A DNA stretch of 64,000 nt from Macrophomina tecta. Taxonomy: Eukaryota; Ascomycota; Dothideomycetes; Botryosphaeriales; Botryosphaeriaceae. The notes under the pieces were generated by a model. The model ran no database searches. It saw only the letters and a list, made by a program, of their open reading frames with translations, and was not told the origin of the DNA. Position 1 is the stretch's first letter; each line of letters begins with the position of its first letter. Of the stretch, positions 46,427 to 56,833 are shown one piece after another. The translations under genes and the position numbers were made by a program. Location of the stretch: contig JAKSGN010000003.1 in assembly GCA_024180945.1 (NCBI GenBank), positions 3,038,001 to 3,102,000 on the forward strand, in the 5' to 3' direction.

Positions 46427-47925
46427 ACTATAAGTTCAGAAACGAGAGTCACGACCGTCAAGGACCTATCACAGTCATGGCGAATATGAGGAGGCGTCGG
46501 AGGCCAGCACATCGTAGTCATCAACAGTGATTGTTGCGCGATATACAAATTCGGGGCTACATTGCCATCCAAAGGCCGGGAGCGCACTGCGCAGTGCTTG
46601 AGCTGTTCTTGGGCACTGTATCGGCAGGATTGCGTTGAAGAGATGGCTGAAGTACAGTCTTCAGCTCAGGACAGCTGCTTTGGATGTACGATGACCTATT
46701 GGCTACGTTTTCAAAGACGTCGCTTCAATGGAAAGTGTCCAGACCTGCTGAGCACTCCACATCTTGCGTGCTTCAAGTTTGCCCTGTATATGACACAAAT
46801 GAAGTTCCAAAATTTCTCATGGCGGCTTGCCTCGGCGCGCTCGCTCGCACTACACAACCACTGATCGGGTACCCGACGCTGGGCTTTGGACATCCATTGA
46901 CATTCGACCTGCGGCCCGTTGCTACTCGGAATGCTAAGGATTATCAAATCGGTAGTGAAAGGACTGAAAAAGCCTTATCTCAATAACCTACCAAGATGTG
47001 CCTGTTACGAGCGCCAATCATCATTGCCCAGACGGGAATCTGCGCACCCTGGCCCATTCCACCTGGATTGCCCCTGGCTTCGGTAGATGACTTGGAATGT
47101 GACTGTTCAAATGTGGCGCTGCAGCCTGGGCCGCTACGGAGGTGCCATCGAATCCAACAACCATGACTATGCCAAGGCCTCTAAGCGGTTGAATCCTTCC
47201 AGGCAGAAGCGGTGCACAGGCCGCCCTTTTTACGCCGCTTCGCAGACCATGTCCTCGTGTATAAAAGAAGCGGCTTCCTCTCGCCAAATGTATCCTTTTT
47301 TTTTTTTTTTTTTCTTCATACTTACCTGCCTGGGGCAACCGAGAACATGAAGTCGGGTGCCTACCCGGAGATCCTGCATTGCACTTTGCGGTCGGTTGAG
47401 GGGTATGTAGTGGCTTCGAGCGAGCTGCTACTCCTCTGGGCCAATTTTTGTTTGCCTCTATACGGATCACAATCTTTTCATTGAGGTTGCTGCCATGCGC
47501 GGAGCCTTGAAGAAAAGACTGTCTAGTCTCAATTCCAACTCCGCCGCTTGTTGTCTGCCGGTAATTTCATACTATGAATCCCGCCACGACAACCTTCGTG
47601 CGCTGGCTCTCGTAGTCCGAGATCGTCAAAGGCCATTTCAGTAGATTTGATGTGTCATCTCGGACCAGTCCGTCGAGTCGACTCTTTTTGTATTGAACGC
47701 GTTTCTTCGCAATAACTACGCCTTGACCGCCTTCTGCAATGCAAATGCATATATACTGCTTTGCAGTCTCCATCTCCTCGGCTCCATTCCTCTGCAGTCG
47801 TGCTGCTGGTCAGTGATGTGTTCGCCGGGTATGGACTCGTAGTTTGCGAATTGACTTGCGCAACATCTTGCCATGAATTTATCAGAGTCGACAACGATGT
47901 TCTTGGATGGGATGGCCGCTTTCGG

Positions 47926-47963
<38 letters not shown>

Positions 47964-48214
47964 CCCTCTATTTGGATTCGTGAGACTCACCAAGGAGAAA
48001 TAGGCCGAGGATGATTGCCGCGACAATACAGTGTAGGGCCACAGTCACTATGGCTGCAATGCAACTAGATGTCGCACCAGCCGAGCCGAAGACGGGCTGA
48101 ACGACCATCCTACAGGGTATGCACTGATGAACAAAGAGAAACCAGTACCACTTGATTAAGATGAATGTTAATATTCCGTAGGCTTCTTTTTTTTTTTTTT
48201 TTTTTCACATTTCA
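46427..48214. other. Intergenic, homopolymer-rich, no gene seen
   Basis: 1.8 kb without a supported gene. Long T runs occur at 47296-47313 (T18), 47926-47952 (T27, followed directly by A11) and 48187-48205 (T19, just past the hrq1 stop and probably part of its 3' end). Confidence 0.45.
47926..47963. repeat. T27-A11 tract, hairpin-capable
   Basis: Twenty-seven T followed without a spacer by eleven A, forming a perfect inverted repeat. Length is uncertain because assemblies often miscount such runs. Confidence 0.8.
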
Positions 48215-51200
48215 TTATCCTCCATCTTCATCCTCAACGTTCACCACTGCCATTTCCTCAACTCCACTCTCATCACCACCTTCCACCTCTCCCACAACAA
48301 CTTGCTCCTTCCCACCGCCCTCCCTCTTAACCTCCACAACCTCGACCCTCCTCCCCTTTGCGGGCCTAACCTCCGACGCCTCTACCACCGTTTCAATCCC
48401 CGCCGGACTCCCCTCCTCAGGCCCCATCGGCAGACTCTCCACATCAATTTCCCAATTCAGCAGACTCTTCAAAATAACCTCCGCGCCGGCCTTACTCATT
48501 ACCATATTCGCCTCTTCACATCTTTCATCACAACAGCACTCCAGACATCCCTCCATGCAATGACACTGCGCGACCCTCTCACACGCCTGCCTGAGCAACA
48601 AATCCACAAACTCAAACGCCTTCGTCGCGATGCCCGCACCCGTCGCGCCGCCCTTCGCATCATAAAACGTTAGTCTCGCCGGCCTCTTCCGCGACGACTC
48701 CCTAGCCGCAAATTCCTTGAGCGCGCTCTTGCACTCCGTCCTGACATCGCCGGGCAGACTGATGACGAAGTTCGGCATGAGAGACAGCACGGCATGCTCG
48801 GCAGCATGGATCGCGCCGCCGACGTGCAGACGGCGCTCCTTTAGGATATCCAGCGCTTGTTTCGGGACGTCGAGCCACATGCCGCGGCTCATGATGACGA
48901 TGGGCGGATTGTCGACGGCGACGGCGTCGAGGATGCGGCGGCGCTTGTCGACCTTGAAAAAGCCGAAGACGACCTGCTTGATGCGAATGGGCCCGCAGAA
49001 AGCGCGGCTGCGAGAGCCGGGGATGGTGCGGATCTGCTCAGTCTCAATGGGATCGACATCGGTGAAGTCACGCTGCTGTGTTGTCCAGTCGACGGTGACG
49101 CGCTCGACCTTGGCGAGCATCTGGTCGGGCAAGAACTCCTTGACGAGGTAGGAGTTGCCTTGGTGCAGGAAGATTCCGCCTTCGTAGATGGTAAAGAAGG
49201 CGCGCGAGGCCTCCAGCTCCTCGAGGACGGCGTTGCGTCCGTTGGTAATGTCGATGATGGCGAAGTGGTCTTCTTCTGTGTCGCGGATGGCGACGTGCTG
49301 CGAGGGCCGCGGCAGGAAGCGCTCGTTGCAGTGGTAGAAGTTGAGGTCGTCTTTGCGCATGCGCTCGGCGGCGATGGTGGAGAGGAGTGGGCCGAAGTAT
49401 TTGGCGTCTTCGTCTGGGCGGATGGGCATCTCGTGCGCGGCGCATTGGATGTGGCCTTCGAGGCAGAGCATGTTCTCCAAGTCGACTTGGAGCTCGGCAT
49501 TTGGCTTTGTGAAGATCTCGTCGGGGTTTTGCATGTAGTACTGGTCGGTGGGGAAGCAGTCGCCCACAAGGACGGAGAGGGAGTCTTTGTTACGACGCCC
49601 CGCACGACCGCTCTGCTGACGGAGGTTGGCAATGGTGTAGGGAAAGCCCACGGTAATCACAGCGTCAAGCGAGCCAATGTCGACACCCAGCTCAAGAGCA
49701 TTGGTGGCGACGATGCCAATGAGCTTTCCATCGAACATCTCCTTTTCGATCTGTCGCCGGTCTTGTGGAGTGTAGCCCCCGCGATAGGCCATGACTCTGT
49801 TCATAACCTCCGGTCTCTCAAGGTTGTTGAGCTCGGTCTTGACAGCAGAGATGAGGCCTTCGCATTGCTTTCGTACCCTGCAAAACGCAATCACCCTCAC
49901 TCCACGGAGTATCAATTGGCAGAAGAGTTTTGCTGCTTCAGCCATGGTATCGCCTCTTCCGGAGGTTGGATCTCCAGGGTCCTTGAATGGCGTGTTCCAG
50001 CAAATGAATTCCTTCCTACCAGAAGGGGAGCCATCAAAGTCGGTCAGTCTGACCTGTTCAACGCCGAAGATGGTCTTCATATGTTCCTTAGGGTTAGACA
50101 CTGTTGCGGAGCAGGAGATGAATTGGACTTTGTTATTGCCGAGCGCTGCACAGATGCGCCGCAACCTTCTCATGATCAGTGCTATATGGGACCCGAAAAG
50201 GCCGTTGTAGACATGCAGTTCATCAACCACAACGAATTTGAGGTTCTGGAGGAAAGTTCTCCAAGACTCCTCCTGAGGGAGTATGGTGATGTGGAGCATG
50301 TCTGGGTTGGTGAAGATGATGCGTGCTTCATCGCGAATGTAGTTACGGCTGGTAAACGGAGTATCTCCATCAAAAGTCTCGACGACAATATCCTGCAGGC
50401 CGTCCATGAAACGGAGAATATCCTTCAAGCTTCGCCGTTGGTCTTGTGCCAATGCTTTCGTGGGGAATATGTACATCGCTCGGGTATGGTGGTCCTTCTC
50501 TAATTCATGGAGTACAGGAATCTGATAGATTAACGATTTGCCAGAGCTTGTGGAGGTGGAAACAATAACGTTATGGCCTTCGAACAGGTTGTTAATGGCT
50601 TCAGCTTGGTGGGCATATAGACGCTCAATATTCCGCGTGTTGTACAGAGCATTCACCAAGTTTTGTGACAGCTGGAAAGTCAGATCTCCATAGATGGGCT
50701 CCTGCGGATCGAATACCCGGTGGCCATCGGGGACAATCTGGCCAGTGTACCATTCCAGCTTCTTGATCTCTTCTATTATCTCCGCAACTGGTTTCCGCTC
50801 GGCAGGGATAGTTGTGGGCAAGTTATTTGTTCGTCCACCAGGACCGGGTGTTGCATCGCGGCTCTGGGAAGGTGTGGGAATGTAAACCACGTACTCCTCC
50901 TTGAGCTTCTCCACCGGATTCTGCTCGAGTTCAGCACAGTCGTTGAGATACTGGTTGACAGCCGAGGTGAATTTCGCATTCCGCTTTTCGATGAGATTTA
51001 GCATCTGTTTTTGACTGTAGACGGGGATTTTGAGGTCCTCTCCTCGCAGTGGCCTGGTGACCTTTGTTGGCTCCCCAGTCTTCTTGTGTTGGACCTGACG
51101 CTTCAAATCGCCATCGACGAATTCGAAGAGCAGGACCTCACTGTGGTCTTTTTCTTTGTCCTCATCCTCGGGATCGGCCAAACGGAACTCATGGGCCTTT

Positions 51201-51736
51201 CTGCCAGCCATGTTATCCTCTGAGCCCATCAAGTTCACTTGAAGCATGGCCTCATCGACGTAGACGAAGTTGATGGCCCATGGCACCAATGCTTTGATCT
51301 GCGCAACATCGTCTACCAGCAATTCGCGCTTTATATGCCCTTCAACAGTGCTTTTTATGTTGTCCAAAGTGGTGGCAAAATGCTTGCGAGTGCAGCAGAA
51401 GGTGTAGACGAGGTTCAAGGCACGGTAGGTCTGTTGGAGCTTCGTAAAATGCTCGGGCCACGGTACGGACGACTCGACGAAAGTAGAGGAGGCCCCTCGT
51501 TGCAGGGTGGGATTCGCGTCGTACTTCTTGGTACGGCGAGGTTTCTTGCCGCCATCATGAGTCTTGGTTGGGACGGTGGCCGTAGCAGATGCAGAGGAGG
51601 CAGCTTGTCCGGTATCAAGCGACTGGGCGTGTTGGTCAGGCTGGTCTCCTTCGGCAGGCGTGCCGTCTTGTGCCTTCCTCTTGCGCGGGCGTCTGACAGT
51701 CTTGTTGGTCAGGGAGGCTGCTTGTACCCTCACCAT
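48215..51736 (-). CDS. hrq1: Hrq1, RecQ4-like 3'-5' DNA helicase
   Basis: One exon of 1,173 residues. The frame is open further upstream, but the first ATG is at 51736. A basic N-terminal tail is followed by a helicase core: motif I STSTSSGKS (about 394-402), motif Ia FPTKALAQDQR, the DExH box DELH (about 499-502), motif III SCSATVSNP, and in the second lobe ATNALELGVDIGSLD and QQSGRAGRR (about 700-710). The C-terminal part has the Hrq1-specific Cys cluster CHCMEGCLECCCDERC (about 1049-1064) followed by SKAGAEVILKSLL. Hrq1 unwinds DNA in the nucleus and acts in interstrand crosslink repair and telomere maintenance. It is divergently arranged with orc4, and the shared promoter has cell-cycle boxes. 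The last about 60 residues are acidic and Gly-rich. Confidence 0.95.
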   Translation of the reverse strand: MVRVQAASLTNKTVRRPRKRKAQDGTPAEGDQPDQHAQSLDTGQAASSASATATVPTKTHDGGKKPRRTKKYDANPTLQRGASSTFVESSVPWPEHFTKLQQTYRALNLVYTFCCTRKHFATTLDNIKSTVEGHIKRELLVDDVAQIKALVPWAINFVYVDEAMLQVNLMGSEDNMAGRKAHEFRLADPEDEDKEKDHSEVLLFEFVDGDLKRQVQHKKTGEPTKVTRPLRGEDLKIPVYSQKQMLNLIEKRNAKFTSAVNQYLNDCAELEQNPVEKLKEEYVVYIPTPSQSRDATPGPGGRTNNLPTTIPAERKPVAEIIEEIKKLEWYTGQIVPDGHRVFDPQEPIYGDLTFQLSQNLVNALYNTRNIERLYAHQAEAINNLFEGHNVIVSTSTSSGKSLIYQIPVLHELEKDHHTRAMYIFPTKALAQDQRRSLKDILRFMDGLQDIVVETFDGDTPFTSRNYIRDEARIIFTNPDMLHITILPQEESWRTFLQNLKFVVVDELHVYNGLFGSHIALIMRRLRRICAALGNNKVQFISCSATVSNPKEHMKTIFGVEQVRLTDFDGSPSGRKEFICWNTPFKDPGDPTSGRGDTMAEAAKLFCQLILRGVRVIAFCRVRKQCEGLISAVKTELNNLERPEVMNRVMAYRGGYTPQDRRQIEKEMFDGKLIGIVATNALELGVDIGSLDAVITVGFPYTIANLRQQSGRAGRRNKDSLSVLVGDCFPTDQYYMQNPDEIFTKPNAELQVDLENMLCLEGHIQCAAHEMPIRPDEDAKYFGPLLSTIAAERMRKDDLNFYHCNERFLPRPSQHVAIRDTEEDHFAIIDITNGRNAVLEELEASRAFFTIYEGGIFLHQGNSYLVKEFLPDQMLAKVERVTVDWTTQQRDFTDVDPIETEQIRTIPGSRSRAFCGPIRIKQVVFGFFKVDKRRRILDAVAVDNPPIVIMSRGMWLDVPKQALDILKERRLHVGGAIHAAEHAVLSLMPNFVISLPGDVRTECKSALKEFAARESSRKRPARLTFYDAKGGATGAGIATKAFEFVDLLLRQACERVAQCHCMEGCLECCCDERCEEANMVMSKAGAEVILKSLLNWEIDVESLPMGPEEGSPAGIETVVEASEVRPAKGRRVEVVEVKREGGGKEQVVVGEVEGGDESGVEEMAVVNVEDEDGG

Positions 51737-51937
51737 GGTGGAGGCATGTTGCAGTGTTGGGAGGAGCAGAAGTGGCGAGGAGCGATGACGCCAAAGAAAG
51801 ACGCGACCGCCGGCCGACGATTTGGCGCACCTCTGCGCAAATGACAAGCAAAGGAAAACCAGCAGCGACGAAAGGGTATAGTGGAAGCGTGGATCCAGGC
51901 CTATAGAACTCGAATACCTCTTGAGATGGCAGCAGCA

Positions 51938-51951
51938 ACGCGTCAACGCGT
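51938..51951. promoter_or_regulatory. Two MluI cell-cycle boxes (ACGCGT) in the hrq1-orc4 promoter
   Basis: ACGCGT at 51938-51943 and again at 51946-51951. They lie 202 bp upstream of the hrq1 ATG and 217 bp upstream of the orc4 ATG, almost at the midpoint. The palindromic MCB is the binding site of the MBF (Mbp1-Swi6 type) factor that drives G1/S transcription. A CACGTG E-box at 51963-51968 is also present. Confidence 0.6.
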
Positions 51952-52167
51952 CTTCACATGCTCACGTGCTGCGAGAGCAGACTCGGGTCCGCGCGCATCT
52001 CGTCGAGGCTCTTGACTCGCCTGCGTAAACACCACACCCACCGCCTCCGCCACCAAGACCTGCGCCGCTCCCACCTGTTCGGCCTCAAGCTCCATCTAGA
52101 CCCCTCGAGAATGGACAATTGAATCTCCGTCGATCTGGCACCGGCTCTATAATCGCAAAGGCGAGCA

Positions 52168-54538
52168 ATGGCGCCCAGCGTTAGGTCAGCAAAGCGCCGA
52201 AAGCTGAGCCCGTCCGAAAACAATGCATCTCCCGTCGCCGCAGAGAGCTCGACGCCCGATCCCACCTCCGCAAAGAGCACCCTGAAGCGAGCGACTCGTC
52301 GTGCTGGTCTGGCTTCCACCGGAACTCCTCGCGCAAGCTCCAGACTCGCTGGTAGACGCGGTCTCGCTGACGACCTGGATGACCCGGATGTGTACGATGA
52401 CATCGACGGCGCTTTTGGAGGCTCGCCCGCCAGGCAACTTCAGAGCGAAGCCGTCAGCGCTGCGACACGGATTAAGAAGCCCGCCGAGCCAAAGAAAACA
52501 CCGCGCGCCAAGCCGAGGGCCGCGAAGCAGAGCGATTCGCAGAAGGAGAACATTCCGGAAGATAGCATTGAGAGTGCGGTCGAGCAGTTGCCAGCGCCGA
52601 AATCAGCGAGACGTGCACGGGACACGAGGGTGCAGGATAAAACCGCTGCGGCCGAGGCGAGACACGGAGTGGAGGAGAAGGCCATATCCACCCCGGCACG
52701 CTCGAGAGGTGGTAGGGCAAAGGAAGAGGATAAGGTTGATTCAGGTTCCAAGAACACCCGTACGACCAGGAAGGCTCTAAACGATCAGCAGGAAGAGCCG
52801 GACGAAAAGACGGAGTCTGCCAAAAAGCCTGGCGCAAAGGCACGAGCACCAGCCAAGCCGAGAACCACCGCTACGAAGCCGACACAAGAGAAGGCGAGCC
52901 TCCTGGATCTGGTTAGAAGTGGAGACAATTCGAACGAAGAGTCCGCTTGGGATGCTACTCCTGAGCTCGTGGTTTCTCCCGTAGCCAAGCGGCGTGGCCA
53001 GCCGCACAAGGCGAAAAGCACGAGGAATGATACGAAATCTACCGTGAGCGATGGAGGCCATCCCTCTACGGATGCTTTGACTCTGCTCAAGGCTCGCGTG
53101 CTTGGCCAAATCTCCGGCAAGGAATCCGTTCCCTTGGTGGGTCTCGATGATGAGTACACGAAGGTTCACCAACTGGTTGAGCAGACAGTCACTGCTGGAG
53201 AGGGCAACTCTATGCTCATTATAGGTGCACGCGGTAGTGGAAAAACAGCACTGGTCAACCAGGTACTGAAAGAACTCTCCAAAGATCAGCGGCAAGATTT
53301 CCACATCATCAGGCTGAACGGCTTTATCCACACCGACGACAAGCTTGCCCTCCGCGAGATTTGGAGACAGCTTGGAAAAGAGATGGAAGTTGAAGAAGAC
53401 ACAATAGGCAAGAACTACGCTGATACGCTTTCCACTCTTTTGGCTCTGTTGTCCCATCCCTCGGAGCTGGCTGGAGAGGAATCCGACGAGGTCGCGAAAG
53501 CCGTCATTTTTATTATGGATGAGTTTGACCTTTTTGCCTCTCATCCTCGGCAGACGCTACTATACAATCTGTTTGATATTGCACAGTCGAGAAAAGCGCC
53601 CATCACTGTTCTTGGTCTGACAACGAGGATTGGCGTCTCAGAGAACCTTGAGAAGCGTGTCAAGAGTAGATTCAGTCATCGTTATGTCCACCTATCGCTA
53701 GCCAAGAGCTTTACCTCGTTCCAGGAGATGTGCAAGTCGGTCCTGACATTGAGGCCAGAGGAGCTGAGCGATTCTGCTCGAGCCGCGTTATCTGCTCAGT
53801 CTCTCCCCAAGGCGCGCTCGGGACCTAAAAGCAAAGAAGCTCGCTATTCAAGAGACCTACTCACCTCGTGGAACGACTCTATAGCCGTAAGTTATCCTCA
53901 TATGCAATCACTGGAACAGTAACTGATAATGTGCATAGGCTCTTTTCTCCAACCCAATCTTCCTCCAGACCCACCTTGCCCCGCATTACCACCTTCAGAA
54001 ATCTGTTCCTGGCGCCCTCTCCACATTTCACCTCCCCATCTCTCTCCTCTCCCCTCAAACCTTCCCCCTCACCCCCGCCCACTTCACCACCTCGGGCCCC
54101 TCGCCCAACACCGTCCTGCTTGCCCCCCCCGATTCCAAGCTCACCCTCCTCCCGCACCTCTCCGACCTCGCCCTCGCTCTCCTCGTCGCCGCCGCCCGCC
54201 TCGACATCATCCACGACGCCGACACGTGCAACTTCAACATGGCCTACGCCGAGTACGCGTCGTTGGCCAGCCGTGCCAAGATCGCTTCCGCAGCAGTTGG
54301 TGCGCTGGCGTCAGGCACGCGCGTGTGGGGCAGGGAAGCAGCGCGCAGGGAGTGGGAGAACTTGATCAGGTGGGAGCTGGTGATGCCAGTTGTTGGAGGC
54401 GGTGGAAGCGGTGGGGGAATCGGGGGCGGGAGTGCGGATAGTGCGATGGTGAGGTGTGATGTCGCATTGGAGGAGATTGCACCGAGCGTGGGGAGGAGTT
54501 TGGAGAAGGTGGTGGAGAGGTGGTGTAAGCAGATCTGA
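52168..54538 (+). CDS. orc4: Origin recognition complex subunit 4
   Basis: Exons 52168-53886 and 53939-54538 give 772 residues. The first about 320 residues are a basic, Ala/Lys/Arg/Ser-rich, probably disordered tail, longer than in yeast (529 residues in total there) but usual for filamentous fungi. The AAA+ domain follows: GARGSGKT Walker A (about 354-361), VIFIMDEFDLF Walker B (about 446-456), the sensor-like TVLGLTTRIGV, and RVKSRFSHRYVHL with the Arg-rich region. The C-terminal winged-helix part contains AALLVAAARLDI-type helix sequence and FNMAYAEYASLASR. Orc4 is part of the six-subunit ORC that marks replication origins in the nucleus. The 52-nt intron is in phase 0. The gene faces away from hrq1. 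Confidence 0.93.
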
Positions 54539-56439
54539 GGGAGCCTTGATCTATGATACAGAAACTTTGCATAACGGGGGGGAGGAGATCTTCTTGCATT
54601 GCCAGGTTGATTAACTTAAAGACAAACATGCCTGCATAGGCTTTTTCTTCTGAGCAGAAAGAACCTACTGTTTCAGCGAATATGTTCACCGCAATCTTCG
54701 GGCCCTCAATTTTTACGAGTCTGTCGGCCACGTCGACGAGTGGATGAAGAGCCTCGCAACAATGGACTGTTCTCGTAAACCAGCCCTAAATGGCGCATAA
54801 ACCTGCTCGCTCGCTTCCCTTGCGAATCCTCTCCCCCCGTAGGCGCTTGGCCGACCTCATGCATGCACGAGCCCAGCCCTACCCCACTGCAGCTCATTCG
54901 ACCCGGACCAACTAAATATCTTGCATAGATGGTCTCAGTAGCCTTTTTTTCCCTCGTATTTTACCTTATTCCCGGGCGAACTTGTTCTCCAAGGATTTTG
55001 CGTCACTATAAACGTCGACGACTGGGTTTTCCAGTCCTCGTGGGGCGGTTGCTAGTGCTTCTACTCATCTCCACCATGGCTCTCCGCAGAGAGTATGTTG
55101 AAATCCTGATTCCGCTGTTTTTCTCTGACGAGGCAGTGGGTTGTTAGGTCTTGTGATCCTCCCCGCCGCCTGCTGACGGATGGGCCCGCTACGATTTGCG
55201 CATAGCTTAATCGTCGAGAACTCAAGCTTCAATGAATTGCTATAGGTGTGAGGTAAGCCGTTGTCAGACTCAGTCTGAATCATCATGACGGCGCCACTTG
55301 GTTCAAGCATAAGACCTACTTGCTTCTCGATTTGACTAGCGTTGCGAGGCACACGGCTAGGTAGGCGGAGAGCAGACATCAACGCCCGCCCAAGATATCG
55401 AGATTGCTGACAGCCGCACTATAAGCTTAGGTATCACATTTCATTGCATTAACCCCGAGACTAATAATTGGGGGAATGCGCAAGGTGCAGGAGGCAACCC
55501 CAACGCAGATAATGGCGCAGCAGTACACTTCCATTTAGGGCAATGCGTTCAAGGATATATACCCGAATCCGGCTTGGCGCAAGGACTACGTTGGAATATT
55601 TTGTAGACTACAGCAGTGAATACAGACTGCACCTTAAAACATGCTGTATTTGCAAATTGAGAACCACCGACGCGTAAGACGACCCTTGGTTTCCCTTTGC
55701 AGAACAAGTAGAAATTGACGCGCACTCGCTTCTCAGACGAGGTCACAGTGGGGTGAGCGTCAGCACAGCGCCGATCTGCAATACCATAGCATCCATGATT
55801 GTGCATTCCCCGTGCTCCGTATGCAGGGACAGGGGTTTGTGGCGCCTACACGCACGAGCTTACCCCAAAAACGCACTGAGAGACCAGGAGAGACGCAGCC
55901 CGTAGACGAGGACCATCCTCTTCTGGAAACTCTGCCGTTCGAGCATGTACAAATCTCGTCTATCGCCAATGCCAGATCACATGGATATGCATTTTCCCTT
56001 GGGTAGCGTTCTTTTCGTGATGTGCACCGTTGCAGCGGCCTAGCATTAGTGCTCTCTCGCCACAAACACTTGCCGGTTTCATCTTTCTCACGCTTTACTA
56101 AATGCTGACTTGCAGCTAGTGTTGATAGCAATGGACCCATTAGGCCCGTGATCAGGGAACCAGCGCGGGAATATGGGATCTTCTGCCGCGCATGCTGGAT
56201 CCACGCGAGTGCGACTGGATCTCGCGGGCTTACTCTGAGGCCTCAGCAGGCTGTTGTGCAACGCCATTCATGCATATCCCTCTCGTCATGCTGATATTGT
56301 CTCCAATACTGCCAAAAACCGGTCGTTGTTCAAAATTGATTGGATATTCGAATCATGACAGTCAAGACCTTTTCTTGCAGCAGTGAATAAGCGCAGAGTC
56401 CATGAGCCTCAATTCGTTAGTCTATCGACGACCGGGCTG
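54539..56439. other. Intergenic, no gene seen
   Basis: 1.9 kb. A minus-strand frame at 55382-55065 includes IEKQVGLMLEPSGAVMMIQ and looks slightly protein-like, but it has no family, start or exon partner I can support. Confidence 0.4.
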
Positions 56440-56447
56440 TATATAAG
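56440..56447 (+). promoter_or_regulatory. TATA box of the second P450
   Basis: TATATAAG, 111 bp before the P450 ATG and followed by a long CTTCTT pyrimidine stretch typical of fungal leaders. Confidence 0.6.
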
Positions 56448-56557
56448 GCGGCTACTGGCCCTAATCTACCCCTCAGTTCTCTCTGTTCTCAAAGTTATTT
56501 TCTTCTTCTACTTCTTCTTCTTCTTCCTCTCCCAAACCTCGTGCCGTATCGCCTATC

Positions 56558-56778
56558 ATGCAGTCCACCAAATCGCAGACCCCTGTCTTCTTCGGGCCGT
56601 CAATGGCCTTCGGCGCTGTCATCTTCACTATCATGACCTACCTCATCCACAAAATCCTCAAAATCGGGTCCCGTCCGAAAGGCTTCCCGCCCGGCCCGCC
56701 AACCCGTCCCTTCTACGGAAACCTCAAAGAAGTAAACAGCCCCAATACCCTGCAATTCGCCTTATCATCTTCCAACAC

Positions 56779-56833
<55 letters not shown>

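Noticed and set aside
48857..50503. 548-codon open frame on the plus strand opposite hrq1
   Set aside because: It is the antisense shadow of the helicase gene. The composition mirrors helicase codons and it has no domain of its own.
51737..51946. Upstream extension of the hrq1 frame
   Set aside because: No ATG is present in it, and it runs towards the cell-cycle boxes of the promoter.
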